A DNA stretch of 64,000 bases, from assembly GCA_027488735.1 (NCBI GenBank), contig JAIYBB010000012.1:186001-250000 (forward strand). Reading direction: 5' to 3'. Position 1 is the stretch's first letter. Every line of letters begins with the position of its first letter. This document shows positions 8,862 through 18,015 of this stretch, in pieces. Below the pieces are notes generated by a model that was given only the letters and a program-made list of their open reading frames with translations, did no database searches and was not told the origin of the DNA. The translations under genes were made by a program, and so were the position numbers. Source of the stretch: Comamonadaceae bacterium. GTDB taxonomy: Bacteria > Pseudomonadota > Gammaproteobacteria > Burkholderiales > Burkholderiaceae_C.

Positions 8862-10061
8862 ATGTCACTTTTTTCTGCCGTTGAAATGGCACCCCGCGAC
8901 CCTATTCTGGGCTTGAACGAACAATTCGCGGCTGATACCTCACCTGTCAAAGTCAATCTCGGTGTTGGCGTGTATTTCAATGACCAAGGCAAACTGCCCT
9001 TGCTGGAATGCGTGCAACAAGCTGAACACACCCTGATGGCCAAACCTACGGCGCGAGGCTACCTGCCCATCGACGGCATCGCCGCCTACGACACCGCTGT
9101 CAAGGGTCTGGTGTTCGGCGCTGACTCCGAAGCCGTCACATCCAAGCGCGTCGCTACCGTGCAAGCATTGGGCGGCACCGGCGGTTTGAAAATCGGCGCT
9201 GACTTTTTAAAGAAACTCAACCCCTCGGCCAAGGTGTTGATCAGCGACCCAAGCTGGGAAAACCACCGTGCCCTGTTTTCGTCGGCTGGCTTCACTGTTG
9301 AAACATATGCGTATTACGATGCCGCCGCTCGCGGCGTGAACTTCCAGGGCATGTTGGACAGCTTGAACGCCGCCGCCCCCGGCACCATCATCGTGTTGCA
9401 CGCCTGCTGCCACAACCCCACTGGCTATGACATCACCTCTGAACAATGGGACCAAGTGGTTGAAGCCGTCAAAGCGCGCCAGCTCACCGCGTTTTTGGAC
9501 ATGGCCTACCAAGGCTTTGGCCACGGCATCACCGAAGACGGCGCGGTCATCTCTAAGTTCGTCAAAGCCGGTCTCCATTTTCTGGTCGCCACTTCGTTTT
9601 CCAAAAGCTTCAGCCTGTACGGCGAACGCGTCGGCGCGCTGTCCGTGCTTTGCCAATCGGCTGACGAAGCCGCGCGGGTTTTGTCGCAACTCAAAATTGT
9701 GATTCGCACGAACTATTCCAATCCGCCGACACACGGCGGCGCGGTGGTTGCCGCCGTGCTGCAAAGCCCCGAGTTACGCCAACTGTGGGAAAAAGAACTT
9801 GGTGAGATGCGGGTGCGCATCAAAACAATGCGACAAAGCTTGGTCGACGGTTTGAAAGCTGCGGGCATCAAAGAAGACATGAGTTTCATCACGCGTCAGA
9901 TCGGCATGTTCAGCTACTCAGGCTTGAGCAAAGACCAGATGCTGCGTTTGCGCTCTGAATTCGGTGTCTACGGCACCGACACCGGCCGCATGTGTGTGGC
10001 TGCATTGAACAACCAAAACATCGGCCATGTGTGTCAAGCCATCGCCACTGTTTTGAAATAG
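8862..10061 (+). CDS. tyrB: Aromatic-amino-acid / aspartate aminotransferase
   Basis: 399 residues, PLP fold type I aminotransferase of the AspC/TyrB subfamily. It moves amino groups between aspartate or aromatic amino acids and 2-oxoglutarate in the cytosol. The PLP lysine is K248 in SFSKSFSLYGERVG; cofactor contacts D213 and Y216 lie in FLDMAYQGF, and HNPTG is at 184-188. The ribosome site AAGGA precedes the ATG. A HAD gene follows after 9 bases, so the two are probably co-transcribed. Whether aspartate or aromatic substrates are preferred cannot be told from sequence; tyrB is used because this is the usual name in the order. Confidence 0.85.
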   Translation: MSLFSAVEMAPRDPILGLNEQFAADTSPVKVNLGVGVYFNDQGKLPLLECVQQAEHTLMAKPTARGYLPIDGIAAYDTAVKGLVFGADSEAVTSKRVATVQALGGTGGLKIGADFLKKLNPSAKVLISDPSWENHRALFSSAGFTVETYAYYDAAARGVNFQGMLDSLNAAAPGTIIVLHACCHNPTGYDITSEQWDQVVEAVKARQLTAFLDMAYQGFGHGITEDGAVISKFVKAGLHFLVATSFSKSFSLYGERVGALSVLCQSADEAARVLSQLKIVIRTNYSNPPTHGGAVVAAVLQSPELRQLWEKELGEMRVRIKTMRQSLVDGLKAAGIKEDMSFITRQIGMFSYSGLSKDQMLRLRSEFGVYGTDTGRMCVAALNNQNIGHVCQAIATVLK

Positions 10062-10070
10062 GTTGCACGC

Positions 10071-10775
10071 ATGCCAATCAAAGCTCTGGTTTTTGATGTG
10101 TTCGGCACCTTGGTCGACTGGCGCAGCAGCATTGCGCAAGATGCCAAAGCCTTGTTGTCGCCGCTTGGCCTGACGACCGACTGGCATGCATTCGCTGATG
10201 CTTGGCGTAACGAGTACCAACCGGCCATGGAAAAAGTGCGCAGTGGTCAGCGCGGTTTTTGCAAGCTGGACGAATTACACAGAGGCAATCTGGACATCGT
10301 GCTTGAGCGTTTAGGTTGGCAACAAGTGGACGAAGCCACTCGCCAACAATTGAACCTCGGTTGGCACCATTTAGACCAATGGGCGGAAGTGCAGCAAGGG
10401 CTGACGCGGCTGCGTCAACAATTTATGCTCGCGCCCTGCTCCAACGGCCATATAGGTTTGATGGTCAATCTGGCCAGACACAACCACTGGCAGTGGGACG
10501 CGATCACCGGCGCTGAAATCGCGCGCGACTACAAACCACAGGCCATCGTCTACCAGGCTTCGGCTGCGGCGCTGGGCTTCACACCGGAAGAAACCATGAT
10601 GGTGGCCGCGCACTCTGACGATTTGGCAGCGGCCGCACGTGCAGGTCTGAAAACCGCTTTTATCTCCAGACCTGATGAACACGGCCCGGGCTTAGGTGAA
10701 TCGGTCGCTAAAACGCCTGTGGACTACTCTGCTGCTGATTTGCTGGATCTGGCAACGCAACTGGGCTGCGCATAA
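10071..10775 (+). CDS. Haloacid dehalogenase type II family hydrolase
   Basis: 234 residues. HAD-superfamily hydrolase close to (S)-2-haloacid dehalogenases. The nucleophile is D9 in FDVFGTLVDWR. Motif II serine lies in APCSNGH, the motif III lysine in RDYKPQ and the acidic motif in AAHSDDLAAA, where dehalogenases usually have H-x-x-D. The conserved asparagine/serine placement supports type II dehalogenase ancestry, but the natural substrate may be a phosphate ester. It is probably an operon partner of the upstream aminotransferase; a hairpin follows its stop. Confidence 0.8.
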   Translation: MPIKALVFDVFGTLVDWRSSIAQDAKALLSPLGLTTDWHAFADAWRNEYQPAMEKVRSGQRGFCKLDELHRGNLDIVLERLGWQQVDEATRQQLNLGWHHLDQWAEVQQGLTRLRQQFMLAPCSNGHIGLMVNLARHNHWQWDAITGAEIARDYKPQAIVYQASAAALGFTPEETMMVAAHSDDLAAAARAGLKTAFISRPDEHGPGLGESVAKTPVDYSAADLLDLATQLGCA

Positions 10776-10786
10776 ACATTTATTGA

Positions 10787-10816
10787 GGTTCAACTGCTTT
10801 CAAAGGCAGTTGAACC
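10787..10816. terminator. Hairpin between convergent genes
   Basis: A perfect 11-bp inverted repeat, GGTTCAACTGC (10787-10797) and GCAGTTGAACC (10806-10816), encloses an 8-base loop. It lies between the ends of two convergent genes and could serve both. There is no good T-run on either side, so it may be a weak or factor-assisted terminator. Confidence 0.6.
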
Positions 10817-10826
10817 ATTCGAAACA

Positions 10827-11660
10827 TCACGCACTGTCCCAGACCACCGAGCGCATGGCAATCGAGCCCAGCTGAAAACCGGTGTTGAAATAACTCACTT
10901 TATCGTCATCCGTGGCGGCACCTGCGGCGTAAAGCAAAGGCAGGAAATGCTCGAAGCTGGGGTGCGCCAATGATGATTCTTGCCCGCGCTGCTGAAAATC
11001 CACCAGTGCTTCACGCTCGCCCACAGAAATCCGCTCGGCCACCCAGTCGTCAAAACTGCGTGCCCAGTCCAAGGCCTCATGGTTGCTCATGCGCATTTGT
11101 ATAGCTCGCAGGTTGTGCACTGTGTTGCCGCTGGCCACGATCAACACGCCTTGGCGACGCAAGGTTTGCAATTGCCTTCCTATGGCAAAGTGATCTGCAG
11201 TAGGGCGCGCGTAGTCCATGCTGAGTTGCAACACCGGAATATTCGCATGAGGAAACATAGGCTTGAGCACCGACCAACTGCCGTGGTCCAGCCCCCAATC
11301 ACTGCTCAAAGTCACGCTTTTGCCATCGGGGCTTGGGCTCAGCAAAGCGGCAATGGCTTTTGCAGCCTCAGGATCAGCCGGCGCCGGGTATTGCTGATCG
11401 AACAAGGCTTGCGGAAAACCGCCGAAATCGTGGATGGTGCGTGGCTTTTCATCGGCTGTGATTTGCCAGCCCTTGGTTAGCCAATGGGCAGACACGCACA
11501 GAATCAACTTGGGACTGGGCCAGCGCTGTCCTGAACCGAACTGAGCGCCCATCTCAACCCAGCTGCGGCGGTACTCGTTGTCTTCGATGGCGTTCATCGG
11601 GCTACCGTGGCCCAAAAACAAGACGGGCAAGGGGCTTGCTGTGGCATGCCCGCGGTCCAT
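10827..11660 (-). CDS. ygiD: DODA-type extradiol aromatic ring-opening dioxygenase (YgiD-like)
   Basis: 277 residues from the ATG at MDRGHATASP; the frame is open further upstream but that part looks non-coding. LigB-fold metal-dependent dioxygenase, related to E. coli YgiD, which cleaves L-DOPA and similar catechols in vitro. Probable metal and catalytic histidines are H18 (LGHGSPMNA), H59 (SAHWLT), H77 (HDFGGFP), H126 (LDHGSW) and H182 (GNTVHNL). It is convergent with the HAD gene and divergent from phaZ. The physiological substrate is unknown. Confidence 0.85.
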   Translation of the reverse strand: MDRGHATASPLPVLFLGHGSPMNAIEDNEYRRSWVEMGAQFGSGQRWPSPKLILCVSAHWLTKGWQITADEKPRTIHDFGGFPQALFDQQYPAPADPEAAKAIAALLSPSPDGKSVTLSSDWGLDHGSWSVLKPMFPHANIPVLQLSMDYARPTADHFAIGRQLQTLRRQGVLIVASGNTVHNLRAIQMRMSNHEALDWARSFDDWVAERISVGEREALVDFQQRGQESSLAHPSFEHFLPLLYAAGAATDDDKVSYFNTGFQLGSIAMRSVVWDSA

Positions 11661-11781
11661 TGAAAAAGCTTGTTGATTCAATCCATCACTCCAAAGGTTC
11701 TGGGCATTTTGCTGCTTTATTCGTACAGCCAGCTTGCACAGGTGACAGCATGTCAGCAAGAAATTTGTTTCAGCTGTTATA

Positions 11782-11792
11782 TTGCACCGCAA
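11782..11792. promoter_or_regulatory. TTGC-ACC-GCAA palindrome upstream of phaZ
   Basis: An 11-bp palindrome, TTGCACCGCAA, begins 35 bases before the phaZ ATG, just downstream of a TATATT (11778-11783) that could be a -10 box. PhaR repressors of other PHB producers bind TGC/GCA-rich palindromes, and a phaR gene is present in this window. No good -35 hexamer is visible. The link to PhaR is inference. Confidence 0.35.
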
Positions 11793-11816
11793 CAAACACA
11801 TAGTGAGGTGTCAGCC

Positions 11817-13187
11817 ATGCTTTACCAATTCTATGAAGCCCAACGGGCACTGATGGAACCCTTTGCAGAATTTGCACTGGCATCGTCCAAGATGCTGGCC
11901 AACCCGGTTTCACCCCTTTCACAAATTCCTTTGGTCCAGCGCGTTTCAGCGTCTTATGATCTGATGTATCGCCTTGGCAAAGACTATGTCAAACCGGCGT
12001 TTGGCATTCACTCGGTACATGTCAAAGGCTCTGATGTAGCGGTGCAAGAACACATCGACATCAGCAAGCCATTTTGTGATCTGCTGCGCTTCAAATGCTT
12101 CAGCGACAACGCAGACACCCTGCACAGTTTGCATGACATGCCTGCGGTGTTGGTGGTGGCTCCCTTGTCTGGCCATTACGCCACGCTGTTGCGTGACACG
12201 GTTAAGCAATTGCTCAAAGACCACAAGGTATACATCACCGACTGGAAAAATGCCCGTCTGGTGCCCTTGAGCGAAGGTGAATTTCACTTGGATGATTACA
12301 TCAACTATGTGCAATCCTTCATACGCCATATTCAAAACACGCAAGGCCATTGCCACGTCATCAGCGTCTGCCAGCCCACCGTGCCAGTGTTGGCTGCGGT
12401 GTCGCTGATGGCCAGCCGAGGTGAAACCTTGCCCCTGAGCATGACCATGATGGGCGGACCGATTGACGCGACCAAATCGCCGACCGCTGTCAACAACTTG
12501 GCCATGAACAAGAGTTACAACTGGTTTGAACACAACGTGATTTACCGCGTGCCAGCCAATTTTCCGGGCGCCGGCCGCCGCGTCTACCCCGGCTTTTTGC
12601 AGCACACCGGTTTTGTGGCCATGAACCCTGACCGGCACATGAAGAGCCATTATGACTATTTCAAAGACCTTATCAAAGGCGATGACGCCAGCGCCGAACA
12701 GCACCGCCAGTTCTACGACGAATACAACGCCGTACTGGACATGGACGCCGACTATTACTTGGAAACCATTGCCACCGTGTTTCAAGATTTCAAACTCGTG
12801 CGCGGCACCTGGGACGTGCGGTCTGATGCCGGCGAGATTGAGCGTGTGCGCCCGCAAGACATCACTGGCTGCGGTTTGTTGACCGTTGAAGGCGAACTCG
12901 ATGACATCTCCGGCTCGGGTCAAACCAAGGCAGCGCTGAAATTGTGTGCAGGAATTCCAGCCAGCGACAAGCACCACTTTGAGGTCAAAGGTGCCGGTCA
13001 CTACGGTATCTTCAGCGGACGACGTTGGCGTGATCTGGTCTACCCAGAAATCGTGGCTTTCATACAAGCGCATCAGCCAAAAACCAAAAAAGCAGTTGCA
13101 AAAAAACCTGCGGTCAAAGCCATAGGCAAAACAGTCAGCAAAGCCAAAACTGTGGCAACCGGCGGCCGGCGCCGCGCGACTGCCTGA
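11817..13187 (+). CDS. phaZ: Intracellular polyhydroxybutyrate depolymerase
   Basis: 456 residues from the ATG at MLYQFYEAQR, preceded by GAGGTG. Intracellular PHB depolymerase of the PhaZ1 type, which mobilises native PHB granules. The alpha/beta-hydrolase nucleophile is a cysteine, C185 in VISVCQPTVP, as in the Cupriavidus enzyme. The acid region is GELDDISGSG and the catalytic histidine is in GAGHYGIFSGRRWR. The last ~35 residues are a Lys/Ala-rich tail (KKAVAKKPAVKA) like PhaP/PhaM DNA- or granule-binding tails. It works with phaR and bdhA, found elsewhere in this window. An RnfB-like gene follows 5 bases after the stop. Confidence 0.93.
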   Translation: MLYQFYEAQRALMEPFAEFALASSKMLANPVSPLSQIPLVQRVSASYDLMYRLGKDYVKPAFGIHSVHVKGSDVAVQEHIDISKPFCDLLRFKCFSDNADTLHSLHDMPAVLVVAPLSGHYATLLRDTVKQLLKDHKVYITDWKNARLVPLSEGEFHLDDYINYVQSFIRHIQNTQGHCHVISVCQPTVPVLAAVSLMASRGETLPLSMTMMGGPIDATKSPTAVNNLAMNKSYNWFEHNVIYRVPANFPGAGRRVYPGFLQHTGFVAMNPDRHMKSHYDYFKDLIKGDDASAEQHRQFYDEYNAVLDMDADYYLETIATVFQDFKLVRGTWDVRSDAGEIERVRPQDITGCGLLTVEGELDDISGSGQTKAALKLCAGIPASDKHHFEVKGAGHYGIFSGRRWRDLVYPEIVAFIQAHQPKTKKAVAKKPAVKAIGKTVSKAKTVATGGRRRATA

Positions 13188-13192
13188 ATGCA

Positions 13193-13786
13193 GTGAGTTT
13201 GGCTGACCGTATTCTGGAGGTGTTGCCGCAGACGCAATGCACGCGTTGCGGCTACCCCGATTGCGCGGCTTATGCAGATGCCATCACCAGCGGTGAAGCG
13301 GCCATCAACCAATGCCCGCCCGGCGGCGATGAAGGCATACACCGTTTAGCTGCGGTGACCTCTCAGGCCTATCTTCCTCTTAACCCGATTAACGGTGTAC
13401 AAGCCCCGCGCAGCGTGGTTTGGATTGATGAGAACTGGTGCATAGGCTGCACCTTGTGCATTGAGGCCTGCCCGGTGGACGCCATCATTGGCACGCACAA
13501 ACGCATGCACACCGTCATCGAGACAGAGTGCACAGGCTGTGAACTCTGCCTGCCGGTTTGCCCTGTTGATTGCATGCTGCTGGAAAACGTCAGTGGCGAG
13601 GCCAGCGGCTGGGATGCTTGGTCTGAATCCGCTGCTGAGCAAGCAAGGCAGCGGTATGCGGCCAGGCAAGCGCGTTTGTCTGCGCCTGTCGTCGCCGTGC
13701 CCCGTCTGCCTGAAATGCACAAACAAAGCCGGGTTCAGGCCGCACTGGCGCGCGCCAAGGAAAAAAACATCGATTCAGAGGATTGA
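13193..13786 (+). CDS. rsxB: RnfB/RsxB-like ferredoxin with [4Fe-4S] clusters
   Basis: 197 residues with a GTG start. It has the RnfB core: an N-terminal [4Fe-4S] domain with C16, C19, C24 and C41 (TQCTRCGYPDC), then two bacterial ferredoxin motifs, CIGCTLCIEAC (83-93) and CTGCELCLPVC (113-123). The N-terminal membrane helix of true RnfB is missing and no other rnf/rsx genes are nearby, so it is probably a soluble electron carrier rather than part of a complete pump. Such stand-alone copies are common in Burkholderiales. It is probably co-transcribed with phaZ. Confidence 0.85.
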   Translation: MSLADRILEVLPQTQCTRCGYPDCAAYADAITSGEAAINQCPPGGDEGIHRLAAVTSQAYLPLNPINGVQAPRSVVWIDENWCIGCTLCIEACPVDAIIGTHKRMHTVIETECTGCELCLPVCPVDCMLLENVSGEASGWDAWSESAAEQARQRYAARQARLSAPVVAVPRLPEMHKQSRVQAALARAKEKNIDSED

Positions 13787-13847
13787 AGTCAGTTGCACAG
13801 CGTTTGGCGTGCGGCATGTGTGCAAACAAAAAACTCAATCGAACAAC

Positions 13848-13878
13848 ACAGGTGTCATATTTATCTAACTGACACTGT
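13848..13878. terminator. Possible hairpin terminator between convergent genes
   Basis: ACAGGTGTCA (13848-13857) can pair with TGACACTGT (13870-13878) with one bulged base and a 12-base loop. It sits between the ends of the RnfB-like gene and the VOC gene. No T-run follows, so the call is weak. Confidence 0.35.
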
Positions 13879-13907
13879 TTACTCAGCTGATACACACAGA
13901 AGTAATC

Positions 13908-14390
13908 TCAATGAGCGTTCGCTGACAACGCCGCAAACGCATTAACCACCTCAGGCGGGGCTTGCACCAATTCAATCAGTACGCCTTCGCCGCTGACGGG
14001 AAATTCGTCATTGCCTTTGGGGTGAACAAAACAAATATCAAAACCAGCTGCGCCTTTGCGGATACCGCCGGGCGCAAAACGCAAACCTTGTGCCGTCAGC
14101 CACTCCACTGCCTCGGGCAGTTTATCTATCCATAAGCCAATGTGGTTCAAGGGCGTGGTGTGCACCGCCGGTTTTTTGTCCAGGTCTAAGGGCTGCATCA
14201 AATCAACTTCCACTTTGAACGGCCCACTGCCAATAGCGCAAATATCTTCGTCCACGTTTTCGCGCTCTGAAGAAAATTGACCGGTGACTTGCAAACCGAA
14301 CAACTCCACCCAGAGTTTTTGCAAGGCTTTTTTGTCTGTTGCACCGATGGCGATTTGCTGAATGCCTAGCACCTGAAACGGTCTGCTCAT
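13908..14390 (-). CDS. VOC-family protein, probable methylmalonyl-CoA epimerase
   Basis: 160 residues with two beta-alpha-beta-beta-beta modules of the vicinal oxygen chelate fold. Epimerases interconvert the S- and R-forms of methylmalonyl-CoA and are needed between propionyl-CoA carboxylase and the mutase. Likely metal ligands are Q12 (IQQIAIG), E61 (KVEVDL), H83 (LNHIGLW) and E140 (VLIELV). Known epimerases have His at the first position, so the Gln is unusual. It is the last gene of the operon, and its ATG overlaps the pccA stop (ATGA). Context supports epimerase; another glyoxalase-like activity is possible. Confidence 0.7.
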   Translation of the reverse strand: MSRPFQVLGIQQIAIGATDKKALQKLWVELFGLQVTGQFSSERENVDEDICAIGSGPFKVEVDLMQPLDLDKKPAVHTTPLNHIGLWIDKLPEAVEWLTAQGLRFAPGGIRKGAAGFDICFVHPKGNDEFPVSGEGVLIELVQAPPEVVNAFAALSANAH

Positions 14391-16432
14391 GCGAACTCCA
14401 CAATCACCTGATCAACGGTCAACGACTCGCCTTTAGCAGCCATCACGCTTTTCACCACGCCGTCTTGCGCTGCGAACAACACGTTTTCCATTTTCATGGC
14501 TTCGATGACAGCCACGCGTTCACCGGCCTGCACTTTTTGTCCGACGGTCACTGCCACATCCACCAGCAGACCGGGCATGGGCGAGAGCACGAAACGGCTC
14601 AAGTCAGGCGGCGCTTTGAAAGGCATCTGGCGGTACAACTCGGCCATGCGCGGCGAGACCACCAGCGCATCAATGCGCCGACCATGGTGTTGCACTTGCA
14701 AAACCAGCGGGTTTTTGGCTGAACCGCGCTCAACCTGTGCCGTGAAGTGTTGACCATTCACCGTGCCTTCGATGGCAATGTCGTTCAAGCGTGAAGTGCT
14801 GTGTATGGCGTAGTTTTTGTCATTGACTTTGATAACGGCGGTACCACGACCACCAGCATCGTCAACTTCGACTTCAGTGAACTCGTGATCGCCCTTAGCA
14901 CTGAGTGTGATCACCGCATATTTTTGTCCCACTTTGACGTCATAGCCCGGCAACTGGCCGCTGATTGAAGCCGCGCGCTCGCGCGATTTGCGTCGCACAA
15001 ATGCAGCGAGAGCCACCAGAAAATCGTGGTCAGCATGCTGCACGTCTTCTGCGTGAAAACCTTTGCCGAAATGCTCGACAATAAAACCTGTGTTGAAGTT
15101 GCCGCTGACAAAATCAGGGTGCGCCAGCAGCGCCGCCTGAAACGGAATATTGGAGCTAATGCCCCGAATCACAAAACCGTTCAATGCCTCGCGCATTTTT
15201 TGAATCGCGTCATTGCGGTCACGGCCATGCACGATCAACTTGGCGATCATTGAGTCGTAGTGCATCGAAATTTCACCACCCTCTTGCACGCCGGTGTCGA
15301 CACGCACGCCCATCAATTTGCTGGTGTCGGCTTGCACCATGGTTTGCTCGGGCGGCTGAAAACGGATCAAGCGCCCAGTGGACGGCAGGAAATTACGGAA
15401 CGGGTCTTCGGCATTGATACGGCACTCTATAGACCAGCCGTTACGTTGAATATCAGCTTGCGCGAATGGCAGTTTTTCACCGGCAGCCACACGGATCATC
15501 CACTCGACCAAATCCAAACCCGTGATGCACTCGGTGACCGGATGCTCGACCTGCAAACGCGTGTTCATTTCCAGGAAATAAAAACTCTGGTCTTTGCCGA
15601 CCACAAACTCCACCGTGCCCGCGCTTTGGTATTTCACCGCCTTGGCCAAAGCCACGGCTTGCGCTCCCATGGCGGCTCGCGTTTCGTCGCTGATGAATGG
15701 CGACGGCGCTTCTTCAATCACTTTTTGGTGCCGGCGCTGTATAGAACATTCGCGTTCGTTCAAAAACACCACGTTGCCGTGCGCGTCACCGAGCAACTGG
15801 ATTTCAATGTGACGTGGTTCTTCAACGAACTTCTCAATGAACACACGGTCATCACCGAAACTGTTGCGCGCCTCGTTGCGGCAAGAGGCGAAGCCTTCGT
15901 GCGCTTCCTTGTCGTTGTAGGCCACACGCAAGCCTTTGCCTCCGCCCCCGGCTGACGCTTTGATCATCACCGGATAACCGATGCTCTTGGCGATCTCAAC
16001 CGCTTTCTCAGGGGTTTCGATGGCCTCGTTCACGCCGGGAATGGTGTTGACTTTGGCAAGTGCCGCCAATTTTTTGGAAGCGATTTTGTCGCCCATGGCG
16101 GCAATGGCTTCGTGCTTGGGACCGATGAAGATGATGCCTTGCTCTTCGCAGCGTTTGGCGAAATCTTCGTTCTCACTCAAAAAGCCGTAGCCCGGGTGAA
16201 TGGCTTGCGCGCCGGTTTGTTTGGCTGCTGCAATGATTTTGTCTGCGACCAAATAACTCTCACGGCTTGCCGCAGGGCCAATGTGCACCGCTTCATCAGC
16301 CAGCGCCACAAAGCGCGCATTGCGGTCTGCTTCAGAGTAAACAGCGACCGTGGCTATGCCCATGCGGCGGGCGGTGGCGATGACGCGGCAGGCGATTTCA
16401 CCTCTGTTGGCAATCAGTATTTTCTTAAACAT
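14387..16432 (-). CDS. pccA: Propionyl-CoA carboxylase alpha subunit (biotin carboxylase + BCCP)
   Basis: 681 residues from the ATG at [12 protein letters not shown], preceded by GGAG; about 30 upstream codons are rejected. It carboxylates its own biotin with bicarbonate and ATP and passes CO2 to PccB, which makes (S)-methylmalonyl-CoA. Biotin carboxylase N-domain, the ATP-grasp glycine loop ([10 protein letters not shown]), the [14 protein letters not shown] active-site block, a linker (BT) domain and the C-terminal biotinyl domain are present, with biotin lysine K647 in EAMKMEN. It follows pccB by 20 bases. Confidence 0.94.
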   Translation of the reverse strand: MFKKILIANRGEIACRVIATARRMGIATVAVYSEADRNARFVALADEAVHIGPAASRESYLVADKIIAAAKQTGAQAIHPGYGFLSENEDFAKRCEEQGIIFIGPKHEAIAAMGDKIASKKLAALAKVNTIPGVNEAIETPEKAVEIAKSIGYPVMIKASAGGGGKGLRVAYNDKEAHEGFASCRNEARNSFGDDRVFIEKFVEEPRHIEIQLLGDAHGNVVFLNERECSIQRRHQKVIEEAPSPFISDETRAAMGAQAVALAKAVKYQSAGTVEFVVGKDQSFYFLEMNTRLQVEHPVTECITGLDLVEWMIRVAAGEKLPFAQADIQRNGWSIECRINAEDPFRNFLPSTGRLIRFQPPEQTMVQADTSKLMGVRVDTGVQEGGEISMHYDSMIAKLIVHGRDRNDAIQKMREALNGFVIRGISSNIPFQAALLAHPDFVSGNFNTGFIVEHFGKGFHAEDVQHADHDFLVALAAFVRRKSRERAASISGQLPGYDVKVGQKYAVITLSAKGDHEFTEVEVDDAGGRGTAVIKVNDKNYAIHSTSRLNDIAIEGTVNGQHFTAQVERGSAKNPLVLQVQHHGRRIDALVVSPRMAELYRQMPFKAPPDLSRFVLSPMPGLLVDVAVTVGQKVQAGERVAVIEAMKMENVLFAAQDGVVKSVMAAKGESLTVDQVIVEFA

Positions 16433-16452
16433 TATTTTCTCCAACGCATGCT

Positions 16453-17985
16453 TCACAGCGGAATATTGCCGTGCTTGCGCCACGGGTTCTCTACTTTTTT
16501 GTCTTTCAACATCACCAATGAGCGGCAAATACGTTTGCGGGTTTCGCTAGGCAATATCACGTCGTCGATGAAACCCCGCGCACCTGCAACAAAAGGATTG
16601 GCAAAACGGGCTTTGTACTCGGCTTCTTTGGCCGCGAGTTTTTCCGGGTCGCCCTTGTCTTCACGGAAGATGATTTCCACCGCACCCTTGGCACCCATGA
16701 CTGCAATTTCTGCATGCGGCCAAGCGAAATTCACATCGCCGCGCAAATGCTTGGAAGCCATCACGTCGTAAGCGCCGCCGTAGGCCTTGCGCGTGATGAC
16801 GGTGATTTTCGGCACGGTGCATTCTGCGTACGCGTAGAGCAATTTGGCACCGTGTTTGATGATGCCGCCAAACTCTTGCGATGTGCCCGGCATGAAACCC
16901 GGCACATCGACAAACGTGATGACAGGGATATTGAACGCATCGCAAAAGCGCACAAAACGCCCTGCTTTGATGGAGCTCTTAATATCCAAACAACCGGCCA
17001 GCACCAGCGGCTGGTTGGCAACGATGCCCACAGTTTGTCCGGCCATGCGCGCAAAACCGATGAGAATATTTTTCGCGTACTCGGGTTGGAGTTCGAAGAA
17101 GTCGCCATCATCCACAGTTTTCAGAATCAACTCTTTCATGTCGTAAGGCATGTTGGGGTTGTCTGGCACGAGCGTGTCCAAACTCATGTCCATTCGCTCG
17201 GTCGGGTCGCCGCTGGGGCGCACCGGTGGTTTTTCTCGGTTGTTCAAAGGCAGGTAGTTGTACAAACGACGCAGCATCAACAAGGCTTCGACATCGTTGT
17301 TGAATGCCAGATCAGCGACACCGCTTTTGGTCGTGTGGGTGACGGCGCCGCCCAACTCTTCGGCACTCACTTCTTCATGCGTCACCGTTTTCACCACATC
17401 CGGTCCGGTGACAAACATGTACGAACTGTCTTTCACCATGAAGATGAAATCGGTCAGCGCAGGTGAATACACTGCGCCGCCTGCTGATGGTCCCATGATC
17501 ATGCTGATCTGCGGCACCACACCACTGGCCATGACATTGCGCTGAAACACTTCAGCGTAACCACCGAGCGAAGCCACGCCTTCTTGAATACGCGCACCGC
17601 CCGAGTCGTTCAAGCCTATGACAGGCGCGCCGACTTTCATGGCCTGGTCCATGATCTTGCAGATTTTTTCTGCGTGGCTCTCTGAGAGTGCGCCGCCATA
17701 GACAGTGAAATCTTGGCTGTACACAAACACCAGCCGTCCGTTGATCATGCCGTAACCGGTGACCACGCCATCGCCAGGAATTTTGCTGTCTTGCATGCCG
17801 AAGTCGGTGCAACGGTGCTCGACAAACATGTCCCATTCTTCAAACGTACCTTCATCCAGCAACACCTCAAGGCGTTCACGCGCGGTCAACTTGCCTTTGC
17901 TGTGCTGAGCGGCAATGCGTTTTTCGCCGCCCCCCATGCGAGCGGCTGCGCGCTTTTCTTCCAGTTGATGAATGATTTCCTGCAT
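16453..17985 (-). CDS. pccB: Propionyl-CoA carboxylase beta subunit (carboxyltransferase)
   Basis: 510 residues, normal for the family. It transfers the carboxyl group from biotin to propionyl-CoA. Two crotonase-like halves are visible: the N-half with [13 protein letters not shown] and [15 protein letters not shown], and the C-half with [13 protein letters not shown] and [13 protein letters not shown], which form the oxyanion holes for biotin and acyl-CoA. It sits between meaB and pccA in a classic methylmalonyl operon. Methylcrotonyl- or acetyl-CoA specificity is less likely given mcm and meaB next door. Confidence 0.94.
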   Translation of the reverse strand: MQEIIHQLEEKRAAARMGGGEKRIAAQHSKGKLTARERLEVLLDEGTFEEWDMFVEHRCTDFGMQDSKIPGDGVVTGYGMINGRLVFVYSQDFTVYGGALSESHAEKICKIMDQAMKVGAPVIGLNDSGGARIQEGVASLGGYAEVFQRNVMASGVVPQISMIMGPSAGGAVYSPALTDFIFMVKDSSYMFVTGPDVVKTVTHEEVSAEELGGAVTHTTKSGVADLAFNNDVEALLMLRRLYNYLPLNNREKPPVRPSGDPTERMDMSLDTLVPDNPNMPYDMKELILKTVDDGDFFELQPEYAKNILIGFARMAGQTVGIVANQPLVLAGCLDIKSSIKAGRFVRFCDAFNIPVITFVDVPGFMPGTSQEFGGIIKHGAKLLYAYAECTVPKITVITRKAYGGAYDVMASKHLRGDVNFAWPHAEIAVMGAKGAVEIIFREDKGDPEKLAAKEAEYKARFANPFVAGARGFIDDVILPSETRKRICRSLVMLKDKKVENPWRKHGNIPL

Positions 17986-18015
17986 ATCAAATCCTCTTTG
18001 GTTTTCTTTTCAGCT

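Noticed and set aside
11946..13073. 375-codon minus-strand frame opposite phaZ
   Set aside because: Antisense shadow of phaZ, which has clear family motifs and a ribosome site.
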